Positions 62,929 to 64,000 of a DNA stretch of 64,000 bases are shown here, one piece after another. Location: contig NZ_FMCI01000114.1 of NCBI RefSeq assembly GCF_900091845.1, positions 1 to 64,000 on the forward strand. The letters run 5' to 3'. The notes beneath the pieces were generated by a model. It made no database searches. It was not told the origin of the DNA and worked only from the letters and a program-made list of their open reading frames with translations. Each line of letters starts with the position of its first letter. The stretch's first letter is position 1. The DNA comes from Streptomyces sp. SolWspMP-5a-2 (lineage in GTDB: Bacteria; Actinomycetota; Actinomycetes; Streptomycetales; Streptomycetaceae). Position numbers and translations under genes: made by a program.

Positions 62929-64000
62929 ATGTCCCTCCCGCTCGCCGCGTCCGCCACCCCCGACGCCCCACCCCACACCGGTGGACTGCTCCTCCTCATC
63001 GACGGCACCGCCGGTCTGCTGACCGTCGCCGCCCTCGGCATCGCCCTGCTGCTCCTGCTCATCATCAAGGCCCGGCTCCAGCCGTTCGTCGCGCTGCTCG
63101 CCGTCTCCATAGCCGTCGGCCTGATGGCCGGACTCTCCGTCACCGAACTCTTCGGCACCGTCCAGCGCTCCGACGCCGTCTCCACCATCGAGTCCGGCAT
63201 GGGCGGCATCCTCGGCCATGTCGCGATCATCATCGGCCTCGGCACCATGCTCGGCGCGATCCTCGAAGTCAGCGGCGGCGCCGAGGTGCTGGCCTCCCGG
63301 CTGCTGCGCCTCTTCGGCGAGAAACGCGCCCCCCTCGCCATGGGCGTCACCGGCATCGTCTTCGGCATCCCGGTCTTCTTCGACGTCGGCATCTTCGTCC
63401 TCGCGCCGATCGTCTACGCGGCCGCCAAGCGCTCCGGCAGGTCCGTCCTGCTGTACTGCCTGCCGCTGCTCGCCGGACTCTCCATGACCCACGCCTTCCT
63501 GCCCCCGCACCCCGGCCCGGTCGCCGCCGCAGGACTGCTCCACGTGGACCTCGGCTGGGTCATCCTCATGGGCGTCGTCTGCGGCATCCCCGCCGTCCTC
63601 GCGGCCTGGGCGTTCTCCGCCTGGGTCGGCCGCCGCATCTTCGTCCCCGTGCCGCAGGACATGGTCGAGGCCGCCGACGAGGCCAAGGAGGCCGTCCTGG
63701 CCGAGCAGCGCGCCGCCGGGACCGAGCCCGGCGAGCGGCCCGTACCGCTCGGCACGGTCCTCGGCATCATCGGCACGCCCCTGGTGCTGATCCTCGCCGC
63801 CACCTTCTCCTCGATCGCCCTCGACCCCTCCACCGGCCGCTCGGTCGTCGAGTTCTTCGGTCACCCCTTCGTGGCCCTGACGATCGCCCTGCTGCTCGCC
63901 TACTACCTGCTGGGCGTGCGGCGCGGCTGGTCCCGCGCCTCCCTGGAGAAGGTGTCCACCTCGTCCCTGAAGCCGGTCGGCAACATCCTGCTGGTGGTCG
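62929..64000 (+). CDS. GntP family gluconate/H+ symporter (3' end missing)
   Basis: 357 complete codons to the window edge. Inner-membrane symporter of the GntP/GntT family for sugar acids or similar hydroxy acids. Hydrophobic helices from about 25 on, with ARLQPFVALLAVSIAVGLMAGLSV, GHVAIIIGLGTMLGAILEVSGGAEVLA and the hallmark FGIPVFFDVGIFVLAPIVYAAAKRSGRSVLLYCLPLLAGLSMTHAFLPPHPGPVAAAG. A central cytoplasmic loop (VPVPQDMVEAADEAKEAVLAEQ) separates the halves. ATG 62929 with AAGAGG upstream. It belongs to the D-amino-acid/sugar-acid cluster and may import the kinase substrate. Confidence 0.93.
   Translation, partial: MSLPLAASATPDAPPHTGGLLLLIDGTAGLLTVAALGIALLLLLIIKARLQPFVALLAVSIAVGLMAGLSVTELFGTVQRSDAVSTIESGMGGILGHVAIIIGLGTMLGAILEVSGGAEVLASRLLRLFGEKRAPLAMGVTGIVFGIPVFFDVGIFVLAPIVYAAAKRSGRSVLLYCLPLLAGLSMTHAFLPPHPGPVAAAGLLHVDLGWVILMGVVCGIPAVLAAWAFSAWVGRRIFVPVPQDMVEAADEAKEAVLAEQRAAGTEPGERPVPLGTVLGIIGTPLVLILAATFSSIALDPSTGRSVVEFFGHPFVALTIALLLAYYLLGVRRGWSRASLEKVSTSSLKPVGNILLVV

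Overview
The window is high-GC actinobacterial DNA, almost certainly from a Streptomyces chromosome. Evidence seen directly: very strong third-position G/C, GTG and TTG starts, a LAxTG-type sortase substrate, a mycothiol amidase (Mca), a DUF4307 protein, a DtxR-type iron box and many leaderless promoters. From memory, the gene order (hutH, metB, ilvA, greA, mca, pckG, aminotransferase) resembles the conserved core around SCO4930-SCO4985 of S. coelicolor. No search was run to confirm this. I saw no rRNA, tRNA, CRISPR array, insertion sequence or phage.

Layout. 1-7.9 kb: end of a Pro-rich membrane protein, enoyl-CoA hydratase, a GAF-GGDEF diguanylate cyclase, hutH, a lipoprotein, a small sortase substrate and an L,D-transpeptidase. 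8.0-13.8 kb: a MacB-like ABC pair and a large secreted subtilase. 13.9-16.0 kb: an MmyB-type regulator divergent from a zinc alcohol dehydrogenase. 16.1-19.6 kb: an iron-box-controlled siderophore uptake operon (binding protein and two permeases, no ATPase nearby). 19.6-25.3 kb: S51 peptidase, DUF4291, an Mrr nuclease-TerD fusion and two membrane-associated unknowns. 25.5-34.1 kb: metB, a reduced sigma-like protein, MarR, ilvA, a DrrAB-like exporter, greA, DUF4307 and mca. 34.3-43.0 kb: a STAND/TPR ATPase, a Baeyer-Villiger monooxygenase divergent from an SMP-30-like lipoprotein, TetR and a GH114 enzyme. 43.0-49.6 kb: a DUF255 thioredoxin-fold protein, Mut7-C RNase, TetR, a hemolysin-III/PAQR protein and pckG. 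49.9-54.3 kb: a four-gene operon with two binding-protein-like products (one fused to VWA) and TelA. 54.7-57.4 kb: a small unknown with a palindrome in its promoter, an aminotransferase and a secreted trypsin-like protease. 57.5-64 kb: a D-amino-acid-type catabolic cluster (D-aminoacylase, PLP deaminase, PfkB kinase, IclR, RidA, GntP permease) around one IclR-type palindrome.

Most is core metabolism and secretion. The candidates for less-described biology are the Mrr-TerD fusion (21.2-23.3 kb), the TelA/VWA/binding-protein operon (49.9-54.3 kb), the membrane-anchored STAND protein with an Arg in Walker A (34.3-37.5 kb) and the BVMO/lipoprotein/TetR module with its 20-bp palindrome.
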